From Sporolactobacillus sp. THM7-4 (lineage in GTDB: Bacteria; Bacillota; Bacilli; Bacillales; Sporolactobacillaceae), in the NCBI RefSeq assembly GCF_004153165.1, contig NZ_SEMD01000007.1:119488-183487 (forward strand): a stretch of 64,000 nt of DNA, given 5' to 3'. Positions 52,145 through 61,500 of the stretch are shown here, one piece after another; within the stretch, counting starts at the first letter, position 1, and the number at the start of each line of letters is the position of its first letter. The translations under genes and the position numbers were made by a program. The notes beneath the pieces were generated by a model. It saw only the letters and a program-made list of their open reading frames with translations, ran no database searches and was not told the origin of the DNA.

Positions 52145-52644
52145 AAGGATTAAAAAAGAAAGCATCTCATGAACTGACCTCCAGGTTGGACAACAAAAAT
52201 TCAATTTCAGGGGGTTTTATGATGAAGTGCTTTTTTTGTACCTCAGGGAGAAAGATGCAGTACAGGATGAGTGTTATGCCCGTTTTTGCCGGCACGAAAA
52301 GATATGCCGATCGGTACGCACCATATTGCGGCATATGGCGGCACATGATATAATTTTTCCCGCACAGAAGTAAAAATGCCCCATGATCCAGCTTATAAAG
52401 CTGCAGACAAGGTCGAAAATCACGCCCGGTGAGACCAAAAGTTGCCGGGTATTTCTATTAAAATGATCCAGCTGGAATTTTCGAAAACCAGGTTTCGAAG
52501 GTCTTGCTTTTTTTAATCGGGCGGTGGTGCCAAAGGGTAGAGAGTGCCTGTTTCCTGTCCTTTTTAAAAGTGTAGTTCAGACTGCGCCAAAAGCCTGGCT
52601 TTGACAGATTTTTTTTAACTGTGATTTTTAAGGAGAATGTAAAG
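52145..52644. other. Intergenic region: IS3-like end and possible leader
   Basis: TGAACTGACCTCCAGGTTGG and CAAC (52170-52194) resemble an IS3-family terminal repeat left as a scar. A GC-rich palindrome follows at about 52300-52345. From 52440 the sequence has several short complementary segments ending in TTTTTTTT (52612-52619), just before the phosphoribosyltransferase gene. That could be an attenuating leader. No known riboswitch was recognised. Confidence 0.4.
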
Positions 52645-53211
52645 ATGGACTATTATCATCTGAAAGTTGCTAATATAGAAAGAAACCTGCCGATCATCCG
52701 AATCACAGATTCCCTTGAAATCGCCAGCTTTGTCATCCTCGGCGATTCGGAGCTTGTGATTCACGCTGCAGCAGAACTAAAGAAAAAAATCCCGGAAGCG
52801 GATTATTTGATTACGGCGGAAGCAAAAGGCATTCCTCTTGTTCAGGAACTGTCACGCCTCTTAGAAATGAAGCGCTATTTTGTGGCCAGAAAAAGTGTCA
52901 AGCCTTATATGACCGATCCATTTGTTACAGAGGTGAATTCGATCACCACGCAAAAGAAGCAGATTTTGGTCCTTGAAAAAGAGGAAAGTGATTTAATTAA
53001 AGGAAAACGAATTCTGATCGTTGATGACGTCATCAGCACAGGGGAATCGATTAAAGCCCTGGAATCTCTCGTCATGAAAGCCGGCGGTGTCATTGCAGGT
53101 AAGGCGGCTATCCTTGCTGAAGGGGATGCCGCGGAGCGTAAAGACATTATTTATCTGGAAAAACTGCCGATTTTTCCTGTAAAGGATTCGTTCATTCATC
53201 CGAAACAATGA
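52645..53211 (+). CDS. Phosphoribosyltransferase, purine type
   Basis: This 188-residue type I phosphoribosyltransferase has the PRPP loop ILIVDDVISTGESIKALE. An N-terminal purine-enzyme layout includes YLITAEAKGIPLVQELS and YFVARKSVKPYM. It resembles adenine/xanthine phosphoribosyltransferases that salvage a base with PRPP; which base is undecided. ATG 52645 follows AAGGAG; an ATG 24 bp upstream is possible. A terminator follows at 53246. Confidence 0.82.
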   Translation: MDYYHLKVANIERNLPIIRITDSLEIASFVILGDSELVIHAAAELKKKIPEADYLITAEAKGIPLVQELSRLLEMKRYFVARKSVKPYMTDPFVTEVNSITTQKKQILVLEKEESDLIKGKRILIVDDVISTGESIKALESLVMKAGGVIAGKAAILAEGDAAERKDIIYLEKLPIFPVKDSFIHPKQ

Positions 53212-53245
53212 AGCTGGCAAAAAATGAGACAGATTTTAATAAGTA

Positions 53246-53292
53246 ACCGGGGTGAAGAGAGCAGTCTCTCTTAATTCCGGTCCACTTTTTTT
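53246..53292 (+). terminator. Rho-independent terminator
   Basis: ACCGG and CCGGT enclose AGAGA-GCAG-TCTCT, giving two stacked stems, followed by TTTTTTT. Confidence 0.75.
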
Positions 53293-53501
53293 CGGCGGGA
53301 AAGTGAAGGGCAACAAAGGTCCGGCCGTCGCTTCAGTTTTCTTTATACTTGTTCATATTTGGTCTCTTAATTTTTTCAAATCCTCATGTTACAATCAATG
53401 TTGATTTCATCGAGTGATGGATTTGGGTACAAAAAGACTTTGCAATATAAAAAAGCGGGTAAATACCCTTAGAGCATGATGTGAGTTGAAAGGGGCAGCT
53501 T

Positions 53502-54560
53502 ATGTTTCCAAAAGATCTCAGTTACAGGATGCCTGCCGAATGGTGCAGGCACGAGCGTACATTCATTTCCTGGCCGGTCAGAGAATCGATGTGCTATCCC
53601 CAGGATTATGAGCCTGTTTGCCAGGGGTACAGAGAATTTGTTCTCGCCATCTCTGAGTTTGAACCTGTGACGGTGATTGTCAACCCGGATGAATATGAAG
53701 AAGTGAAAGAAAGCTTCGACCATCCGAAGATTGATTTTCTACCTGTTCCTCATAACGACTCATGGATCCGGGATAACGGTCCGACATTTCTGACCGATGA
53801 AAAAGGAAACAGGGCGGGCGTGAATTGGCATTTCAATGCATGGGGTGCAAAATACATGCCCTGGGATCTGGATGATCAGGTTGCTCCCGAGATTCTGAAC
53901 CGATTTAAAATGAAAAGGTTTGATGCGCCGCTTGTACTTGAGGGCGGCTCGTTTCATGTCGATGGTGAAGGCACACTGATCACGACGGAAGAATGTCTGT
54001 TAAATAAAAACAGAAATCCGCATCTGACCCGGGAACAGATCGAGCATCATTTGAAACAGTTTTTAAATATCGAGAAAGTCATCTGGTTGAAACGGGGTCT
54101 GAGCGGCGATGAAACCGACGGACATATAGATAATACGGCCTGCTTTGCCTCTCCCGGCAAGGTTTTCATTCAGGTCTGCCATGACTCTGAAGATGAAAAC
54201 TTTAAAATTGCCCGGGAAAACCTTGAAATTTTAAGAAACGCGACAGATGCGAGAGGCAGGAAAATAGAAATTATTGAGATTCAACAGCCGCCGAAAAGAG
54301 AGATGAACGGCGAAAGATTAACGTTAAGTTATATTAATTTTTATTTTGTCAACGATGGGATTATTTTGCCGGTATTTGGTGGTTCGGCGGAAGAAACCGA
54401 CCGGATGGCGGAGACGATCCTGCGGGAGACCCTTCCTGATCGCAGGATCAGAAAAATAGATGGCATGTCGATAATAAAAGAAGGCGGTAACGTGCATTGT
54501 TCGACTCAGCAAATGCCGGCGCCATTAAATGAACAGAAACCCGGAAATCGGAAGAGGTGA
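53502..54560 (+). CDS. aguA: Agmatine deiminase
   Basis: This 352-residue guanidino-modifying enzyme converts agmatine to N-carbamoylputrescine and ammonia. Blocks are MPAEWCRHERTFISWP, NDSWIRDNGPTFL, LEGGSFHVDGEGTLITTEECLLN and GDETDGHIDN. The catalytic cysteine is in GGNVHCSTQQMP (about residue 333). AAAGGGG precedes ATG 53502. The next gene starts six bases after its stop, and the two encode consecutive steps. Confidence 0.95.
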   Translation: MFPKDLSYRMPAEWCRHERTFISWPVRESMCYPQDYEPVCQGYREFVLAISEFEPVTVIVNPDEYEEVKESFDHPKIDFLPVPHNDSWIRDNGPTFLTDEKGNRAGVNWHFNAWGAKYMPWDLDDQVAPEILNRFKMKRFDAPLVLEGGSFHVDGEGTLITTEECLLNKNRNPHLTREQIEHHLKQFLNIEKVIWLKRGLSGDETDGHIDNTACFASPGKVFIQVCHDSEDENFKIARENLEILRNATDARGRKIEIIEIQQPPKREMNGERLTLSYINFYFVNDGIILPVFGGSAEETDRMAETILRETLPDRRIRKIDGMSIIKEGGNVHCSTQQMPAPLNEQKPGNRKR

Positions 54561-54566
54561 ACACTT

Positions 54567-55445
54567 TTGAGAAAAGTTAAAGTGGCGGCCACTCAGATGA
54601 GCTGTTCCCCCAATATTGATAAAAACATAACCAGGGCAGAATCTCTGGTCAGAAAAGCGGCAGAAAAGGGTGCGCAGATTATTCTGCTTCAGGAACTGTT
54701 TGAGACCCCTTATTTCTGCCAAAAAGAAAAAGCACAATATTACGCGTATGCAAAGCCGCTGGAGGACAATAAGGCGGTCACCAGCTTTCGAAAAGTTGCC
54801 CGGGAACTGCAGGTCGTATTACCGATCAGTTTCTACGAAAAGAAAAACAATGCACTTTATAATTCGTTAGCGATGATTGACGCGGACGGAGAAGTTCTTG
54901 GGACATACAGAAAGAGTCATATCCCGGATGGCCCCGGTTATGAAGAGAAGTTTTATTTCAGTCCTGGAGATACGGGATTCAAGGTATGGAAGACGCGCTA
55001 TGGAACAATCGGAGCAGGAATATGCTGGGATCAGTGGTTCCCTGAAGCGGCAAGATGCATGGCTTTAATGGGGGCTGAGCTGCTTTTGTATCCGACAGCG
55101 ATTGGATCCGAGCCTCCCGATCCATCCGTAGATTCGAAAGACCACTGGCAGACATGTATGCTTGGACATGCCGCTGCCAACCTCGTTCCGGTCATCGCTT
55201 CAAATCGCGTGGGGACTGAAGTTGATGAAGACTCAGAAATCACTTTCTATGGCAGCTCATTCATTGCGGGTCCGCAGGGAAACAAGATAGCCGAAGCCGA
55301 TCGGGAAAATGAGACGATCCTGGTTGCCGAGTTTGACTTCGACCAGCTTGAGGCGCAACGGCTGGAATGGGGATTATTCAGAGACCGCCGTCCGGATCTG
55401 TATAAAATGATTGCTTCTTATGACGGAACGCGAACAATCGAATAA
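54567..55445 (+). CDS. aguB: N-carbamoylputrescine amidase
   Basis: This 292-residue nitrilase-superfamily amidase converts N-carbamoylputrescine to putrescine, CO2 and ammonia. The catalytic triad is Glu43 (LLQELFETPYF), Lys116 (YRKSHIPDG) and Cys153 (GICWDQWFPE). Start TTG 54567 follows GAGGTG, which lies within the end of aguA, so translation is coupled. With aguA it forms a complete agmatine-to-putrescine route. A long-loop hairpin with TTTTATTTTTTTT at 55524-55545 probably ends the operon. Confidence 0.95.
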   Translation: MRKVKVAATQMSCSPNIDKNITRAESLVRKAAEKGAQIILLQELFETPYFCQKEKAQYYAYAKPLEDNKAVTSFRKVARELQVVLPISFYEKKNNALYNSLAMIDADGEVLGTYRKSHIPDGPGYEEKFYFSPGDTGFKVWKTRYGTIGAGICWDQWFPEAARCMALMGAELLLYPTAIGSEPPDPSVDSKDHWQTCMLGHAAANLVPVIASNRVGTEVDEDSEITFYGSSFIAGPQGNKIAEADRENETILVAEFDFDQLEAQRLEWGLFRDRRPDLYKMIASYDGTRTIE

Positions 55446-55545
55446 TTTGATGAAACGAATAAAAGACATCAGTAACGTGAAGAAAGGCGGGCTGTAATGG
55501 ACAACCTGACCGGGTATGCGTCATGGTGTCTTTTATTTTTTTTAT

Positions 55546-55576
55546 GATAAAAAAGGACACCTGTCATCAGGTGTCC
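55546..55576 (-). terminator. Terminator of the YjcZ-like gene
   Basis: On the minus strand GGACACCTG-ATGA-CAGGTGTCC is followed by TTTTTTATC. It lies 36 bp beyond the small gene's stop. Confidence 0.8.
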
Positions 55577-55611
55577 CCAACTTGAGGTGCGAAAAACCGA
55601 TTAAAGATTCA

Positions 55612-55755
55612 TTAATAAACGAACGTAGCACCGACAATGATCAACAGGATAAACAGAACGACGATCAAAGCAAAGCCGCTGCCGTATCCATATCCGGTAG
55701 GACAGCCACAGCCGTAACCGCCGCCGTAACCGCCCATATAAGGTCTATTAAACAA
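55612..55755 (-). CDS. YjcZ-family small sporulation-type protein
   Basis: This 47-residue protein begins at TTG 55755 with GGGGAGGTG six bases upstream. The head is rich in Gly, Tyr and Cys ([18 protein letters not shown]). The tail is the YjcZ hydrophobic segment [20 protein letters not shown]. YjcZ-type peptides are common and multicopy in spore-forming Bacillales; their role is not settled. It ends in a clear terminator. It supports a spore-forming host. Confidence 0.85.
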   Translation of the reverse strand: MFNRPYMGGYGGGYGCGCPTGYGYGSGFALIVVLFILLIIVGATFVY

Positions 55756-55896
55756 TTTGTGCACCTCCCCATGTCTGGATAGTGTATTCTATGCGAATGC
55801 TCAATTATTGCATGGGCTTATAAACCAAAGACATATGTTTTTATATATCCGGCCATTCAGCCGGATCAAAGGGATCATGGATCATTGATGCACCTG

Positions 55897-56466
55897 TCAA
55901 TGTCCTGATGCCTGATGCGATAAAGAAATGAACAGATCGGTCAATAGTTTTGCTGCGATTAAAGCGGCAAAATACACAATAAACAGATGGATATAAGTCA
56001 CACCGTGATACATCGTAAAAATTCCTGTATAGACGAGTATCGGCTTGAGTACGAATGCAAAAATCAGTGCTGTTAAGATTGCGTACAGATAATAATTTTT
56101 CTTTTGATTCAGGGTCCATTGGTAAACGAGCATGAAGGTGACCGGTACCAGTGATGAATCTGTCGGAAGGTTGGGCAGAACCGGGATCACTTGATAACGG
56201 TAACTCCAAAAGCCTGAATGAATACCGGCTACATCCATATATGCAAAGAACATGTGCATACTGTAGCCAAAAAAAGATATTAAAAAGACTTTCCTTCTGT
56301 CCAGCTTAAAATAAACAACAATCAGCGGAACGATAATAATAGCGAGAACGACCCAAAACTGCCATGTAGCAGGGTTCGAGTAGTGCCCCCAATAATCCAT
56401 TAAAGCATGACTTGATTTTTCCTGATCTGCAATCGCCTTATCAAAAATCTCCTGTTGCGTACGCAT
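55897..56466 (-). CDS. CBO0543-family membrane protein
   Basis: This 189-residue protein has about six membrane segments. It includes HYSNPATWQFWVVLAIIIVPL, FFGYSMHMFFAYMDVAG and FWSYRYQVIPVLPNLPTDSSLVP, features of the CBO0543 family seen in spore-forming Bacillota. Function unknown. ATG 56466 follows GGGAGGG; the upstream frame to 56586 lacks a site. Confidence 0.75.
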   Translation of the reverse strand: MRTQQEIFDKAIADQEKSSHALMDYWGHYSNPATWQFWVVLAIIIVPLIVVYFKLDRRKVFLISFFGYSMHMFFAYMDVAGIHSGFWSYRYQVIPVLPNLPTDSSLVPVTFMLVYQWTLNQKKNYYLYAILTALIFAFVLKPILVYTGIFTMYHGVTYIHLFIVYFAALIAAKLLTDLFISLSHQASGH

Positions 56467-56953
56467 ATTTGCCCTCCCTGACTTTTGTTTATTAGAGTAA
56501 CCCAATATACGGGAATTATTTAAATTAAAGCAAGCGAGTAGAGCAAAAAAAAACGAAAATAGGAATTTAGTCCGATATGCTGTCAAAAATCAGAGGTATA
56601 ATATGTATTTACAGGATGAAACGATTTGTTAAGGTAAAAATTGACATTGTCAATTTGATGCTGAAGGAAACCCTTTCCAACTAATAAGGGTTTTTTTCCA
56701 TATTCATCGACTATAAAATGGTAAGAGTTAATTAAGTGAAACTTCTATCAGCAGGGGCTTTCGGGCGTACAGGATGCCCGCAGGCGGTCGACAGGACGCC
56801 CGGGTGGTTGGCCAGCTTCGTCACCCTGCCTGTGGTTAGTTGAACCAATCGGACCTTAAAGGTAGTTGATCTCCACCTGGCTTCCTGATTTTCAAAGTTT
56901 TGAGTGTGGAGCATACTGCCCGTTAAGTCGGGATAAATCGGGGTGTTAATGAT
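56467..56953. other. Intergenic region with a GC-rich structured stretch
   Basis: A small terminator-like hairpin (AAACCCTT / AAGGGTTTTTTT) is near 56670-56697. From about 56735 to 56900 the DNA is distinctly GC-rich and full of short complementary segments (GGGCGTACAGGATGCCC, GACAGGACGCCCGGGTGG). It could be a structured RNA or the 3' end of a lost IS200/IS605-type element. I cannot assign it. Confidence 0.35.
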
Positions 56954-57115
56954 TTGTCATACGATGACTTGCCAGCCGAAAAACTAATAGCCTTTTACTA
57001 TTTTTTTGAAACGAACATGGAAAAAGGTGTCTTATCGGATGCCATGAACCAGGAGTTGGAACTTATCAGAGAAGCCGCACACAGAAAAGGAGTCATGATC
57101 CCCGAAAAGGAATAA
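56954..57115 (+). CDS. Small helical protein, weakly Sda-like
   Basis: This 53-residue frame starts at TTG 56954, nine bases after CGGGGTG. It reads SYDDLPAEKLIAFYYFFETN, then SDAMNQELELIREAAHRKG, to TAA 57113-57115. It predicts two helices with a pattern loosely like the histidine-kinase inhibitor Sda (L-x-x-E-x-LI-x-x-Y then a second helix ending in basic residues). The similarity is weak and not decisive. A terminator at 57295-57327 may end its transcript. Confidence 0.5.
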   Translation: MSYDDLPAEKLIAFYYFFETNMEKGVLSDAMNQELELIREAAHRKGVMIPEKE

Positions 57116-57294
57116 TGTTCAACATTGGCTGGAAGGTTTCAGAGGGTAAAGCGAATATAATGATCTCTTTATTAATGAGATAAGTGTACAATAACTGGCT
57201 TTTGCGACCGGTTTCTCTTTAAATAACTGAAAGTTATGATAATATACTGATTATTCTAAGGAAGCCATAATTGGCTGACACATTTTTTGAGGTG

Positions 57295-57327
57295 AAAACT
57301 GGGCGAAATAAAGCACCAGTTTTTTTA
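57295..57327 (+). terminator. Rho-independent terminator
   Basis: AAAACTGG (57295-57302) pairs with CCAGTTTT (57316-57323) followed by TTTT. The rest of the gap from 57116 to murB shows no other gene. Confidence 0.7.
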
Positions 57328-57496
57328 TTAACCGACTGTGTTTCGGGCGTGACCCGAACGGTACTTCTCCCTGAAAGTCTGAAATAATCGTCTGTTGACA
57401 TCAGAGCGATGGAATGGTTTATTAGAATATAGGCATGAACCCTGGTGCGATCCTGGCAATGGGGAAGAATGTTGAATGGAAGACAGAGGACTTGAA

Positions 57497-58423
57497 ATGA
57501 ACAAAATGGACATTTATAAAGAGATTTCGAAAATTGTACAGAATAAGGATCAGGTAAAAAAAGATGAGCCGCTGAGCGGTTATACTTTTACAAAAACGGG
57601 CGGCGAAGCCGATATCCTTGTTTTTCCGGAGAGTTATGATGAAGTTAGTAAAATAGTAAAATGTTCGGTTGACATGAAGGCCCCAATCACGGTACTCGGG
57701 AATGGTTCAAATTTGATCATTCGTGATGGTGGGATCCGGGGGATTGTGATGAATCTGACCCGCCTGAACGCTATCAGGCTCGATGGGTATAACGTCGTCG
57801 CTCAGAGTGGAGCAGCGATTATCGATGTTTCCCGTTTTGCCTTGAAACAGGGTCTGACGGGGCTTGAGTTTGCGTGTGGTATACCGGGGTCAGTCGGCGG
57901 AGCCCTCTATATGAATGCAGGAGCCTATGGCGGAGAGACGGCCGATGTTCTTGACAGCGCGATTGTAATTGATCAGAATGGCCGTCTTTTACGGCTTAAC
58001 CGCGATGAACTTCAGCTTGAGTACAGGAGCAGCGCCATTTCCAGAAACGGCTACATTGCCCTGGAAGGAACCTTTGCACTTAAACCGGGAAGTGAAAAGG
58101 AAATAAAGGCTGAAATGGATAGACTGACTTATCTTCGGGAGCTGAAACAGCCGCTTGAATTTCCATCGTGCGGTAGTGTATTCAAGCGGCCGCCGGGTCA
58201 TTATGCAGGCAAGCTGATCCAGGACAGCGGCCTTCAGGGAACACGCATCGGCGGTGTAGAGGTCTCAACGAAACACGCAGGATTCATGGTCAATGTCGAC
58301 CACGGAACAGCTACTGACTATATCAACCTGATTCGCCATGTTCAATCGACGGTCAAAGCCAAATTTAATGTCGATCTTGAAACGGAAGTCAGGATCATTG
58401 GCGAAAGCAAATCTGAAAAATAA
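57497..58423 (+). CDS. murB: UDP-N-acetylenolpyruvoylglucosamine reductase
   Basis: This 308-residue FAD enzyme of peptidoglycan precursor synthesis reduces UDP-GlcNAc-enolpyruvate to UDP-MurNAc. FAD-binding blocks are [31 protein letters not shown] and [20 protein letters not shown]. The catalytic serine region is [20 protein letters not shown], and the final glutamate is in [11 protein letters not shown] 57497 follows AGAGGA; an ATG 21 bp upstream is less well placed. It is monocistronic, away from other mur genes. Confidence 0.95.
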   Translation: MNKMDIYKEISKIVQNKDQVKKDEPLSGYTFTKTGGEADILVFPESYDEVSKIVKCSVDMKAPITVLGNGSNLIIRDGGIRGIVMNLTRLNAIRLDGYNVVAQSGAAIIDVSRFALKQGLTGLEFACGIPGSVGGALYMNAGAYGGETADVLDSAIVIDQNGRLLRLNRDELQLEYRSSAISRNGYIALEGTFALKPGSEKEIKAEMDRLTYLRELKQPLEFPSCGSVFKRPPGHYAGKLIQDSGLQGTRIGGVEVSTKHAGFMVNVDHGTATDYINLIRHVQSTVKAKFNVDLETEVRIIGESKSEK

Positions 58424-58442
58424 TCAGAAAGATAAAGAAATA

Positions 58443-58490
58443 AAAAACGTTTCCTGATGCTTCAGGCTCAGGAAACGTTTTTTTTTTTGG
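58443..58490 (+). terminator. Terminator after murB
   Basis: AAAACGTTTCCTGA and TCAGGAAACGTTTT form a long perfect stem followed by a run of T. Confidence 0.9.
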
Positions 58491-58523
58491 ATGATTTATC
58501 GGCGATCGCGCGAAACAGGTTGC

Positions 58524-61500
58524 CTAATCGGATAACAAGTTGACGATGGCATGAGCATCGGCCAGCAATCGATTTCTTGCTTTCAATGAACCGGTTGCGT
58601 CGCTGGCGATCGAGTACGTCTGCTGCACAAACGTTTGCATATAGTAGATCGCCGCAGACAGGTTTCCGTCATTATAAGACGATTGAGCCTGCGTCAGCAT
58701 ATGGGCAAGCGATGCGGTCTGGGATTCTGTCAGATGGTTCGTTTCGAATTCCTGAACGACCTGGCTGTGCAGCTGGTTAAATCCCTCACCGATGCCCGAA
58801 TAACCGAGCAGCTGATATTCAGCGAGTTCAAGGGGATTGTGTCCGCTTTTTTCGGTTATTTCCAATTTATAATAGCGATAAGCCCTTGGATTACTGATCG
58901 CAAAGGCGCGGGTCATGGAATGCCACGCAAAACTTTCGTTGGAACGCCTGTCCAGCTCAACCCAACTTTTTCCGTTACCTGATCCGTAAAGTGTCCAGCT
59001 TTTCGGATCGCTGGCTCTGCCGCTTCCGTCACGTGATGTGAGAGTGTACATTTTTACTCGCTGATTCTTGCTTGAAAACTTGACTTCGATTGATGACCGG
59101 CCGGACCTGAAAACGGCTGATGTAGCGGACTGGTTATCGATCAGGGCGTCTCCCGTGGTTCCACTGCCTGTCGTCAGTTCGAACTGCTTTTGGGATGATG
59201 AATCGTTTGTCAGATCGCTCAGCGGCTCTGGATAAAAGGTCGAACCATCCGTTGACAGGGGGGTTACGGAATCCGGCAAATCACCCGTTGAGGTGCCCCA
59301 GGCTGAAGGCTCGGGCCCCATCCGGAAGGTCAGATTCCCCCCCTGAGAGAGCAGTTTGTTCGGGATTGTCGTTTTGGCATAATGACGACCGTTAAACGTG
59401 ACATTCTGTATATAGCGATTTTTGTCGCTGATATTGGGGGCACTGATTACAAGATTATATCCATTCTCCAAATGAATCGTCATCTTTTTAAAATAAGGAG
59501 CCCCGATCACGTAGTTTCCGGATCCTGCAAGAGGGTAGATACCAGCCGCGCTGAAAATGTACCATCCGGAAAGCATGGCGCCTGTGTCGTTACCGAGGTA
59601 GCCCTGGCCGATGTCGCCGCCGACATAAAAACGATTCATAATGTTCCTTACGGTTTGCTGAGTCTTCCACGGTGTTCCCGTAAAGTCATACATGTAGGGA
59701 ATGAACGGGGATGTCGGGTTATCCAGAGTAAACATACCAAGCCCTCCGGCTGCAGCTTCACGCACTTTTCCCTGTTTCGCGATTAATGGGACGGCATCCG
59801 CTTTGAAGTATTGATCCAGTCTCCTGGAAAGTGAATGTCTGCCGCCGTACAGGTTGGCAAGTCCCTGAACGTCATGCGGAACATTAAAGGACTGGTTCCA
59901 GTCTTCAAGAGAGAGCTGCGTTCCGCTCCACGATCCGGAAGCGAACTTTTTGCCGCTTTTTGCCCAGTGGCCGTTCGCTGTTTTCCCTGTGAATGCTCCG
60001 GCGGAACGGTTAAACAGGTTCAGATAATATTGCGAGCGCTGGAGAAAATAGCTGCTGTCGTCAGAATAAGAAAATTTTGCCTTATTTTGTTGATGGTTGT
60101 TATTCTGAAGCAAAAAGGAAGCCAGATTTCCGAGTGCGAAATCGTTTATGCTGTTGGCCTGAGTCCAGTCGATACTTTGGTTCAGATCCGTATTTGTTGC
60201 GCCTTTAAAAATATAATCATCCAGTTGCGGGCGTCCTTCCAGATTTAAAAGGCTGTTTACGGATGCATCTTTTAGAACCGATTGATAAAGCTGTCTTCCG
60301 TTGATTCCGGGTACGCCTCTGATTAATGCGTCGCTGAAAGCAAGATCGGCATACGTTCCTGTATCTGAACGGGGAAGCCATCCGCTGTATTTATCATTCT
60401 GGAGAAAGCCGTTGATCAGCCGGCCCGTCAGTTCAGGATCGAGCAGAGAATAAGCCGGCCAGACCGTCTGCGCACTGTATTCGAAGCGGCTGTTCACATA
60501 AGGTCTGCCTTTCCTTATTGCTGCACCGGTCTCTGTGTCCGTATTATCGGCAGGCAGCTGTTCGGCCAGGCTGGCAAAACGATCATCCGGTTTCCGGGCG
60601 GAACCGGTGTTCTCGAAGGCTTCATTTGGATAAAGGAACAGACGGTAAAGATTGGAGTAAAGTGTGCTTCGCCGGGTATCCGAGGCACCTTCTACAGTGA
60701 TTTTGCCGAGTTTCTTATTCCAGGCCTGTCTGGCTTTTTGTTTCACCTGGTTGAATGTCTTTTTCCCGCCAATTTCAAGACTGAGATTCTTTTTTGCCTG
60801 CTTTGTACTGATTAAAGAGACGGCAGCGCGCATTGTCACCGTTTTTTTGCCTGAGGTGTCGAACTGATAGAAAGCCGTGACCTCGTCGCGTCCTTGTCCG
60901 GAAAGTGGGCTCGAATGGACAATTGGCCTGTCGCAGATTGCATAAATAAACAACCTGTTTGTCTCTCCAGTCAGGTTGTTTGTGACATCTGAATAACCTT
61001 CCAGAGACCTCGCGTCAGGATTCAGGGTCAGGCTGCCCTTATTGTCAAGATTGTCAAAAATCAGGCTGCCCATTGCCCCCTTGAAAGTAAAACGGAAAAC
61101 AGCAGAATGGCTGGCCGGGGCCATCTCTGCTTTAATACCGTTTGTGAAGGTGACGCCATAATAATAAGGTTTTGCCATCTCATTTTTTCTATCGAATGCG
61201 AGTCCCCGGTTGAGCCGGTTTGCGCCTGGTGTTCCGATAAAGTCGGAGGGCATAACCTGAAAAGCCTGCCTGTCGTTATCCTGAACGTTTGGTGCATGAC
61301 TTAAAGAAAAAGACTGGATTTCAGGAAGATTTTTCGGATCGTTGTTGTCACTGTATGGATACAGCTGCCTCGCTGAGCTGCTGTCGATAGCCGGTGACCA
61401 GAAAGCAAAGCCGTTGGGTACGGCGACAGCCGGAATGGTGCCCCCTCGTGAAAAAGCCTCGTTTGAATTGGTACCCCGAAGAATATTGACCTGATCAACC

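Noticed and set aside
52440-52644. Purine or guanidine riboswitch
   Set aside because: None of the conserved core sequences of these riboswitches is visible.
56732-56914. 60-residue minus-strand protein
   Set aside because: It runs through the GC-rich structured stretch with no ribosome site and is better explained by structure or an IS remnant.
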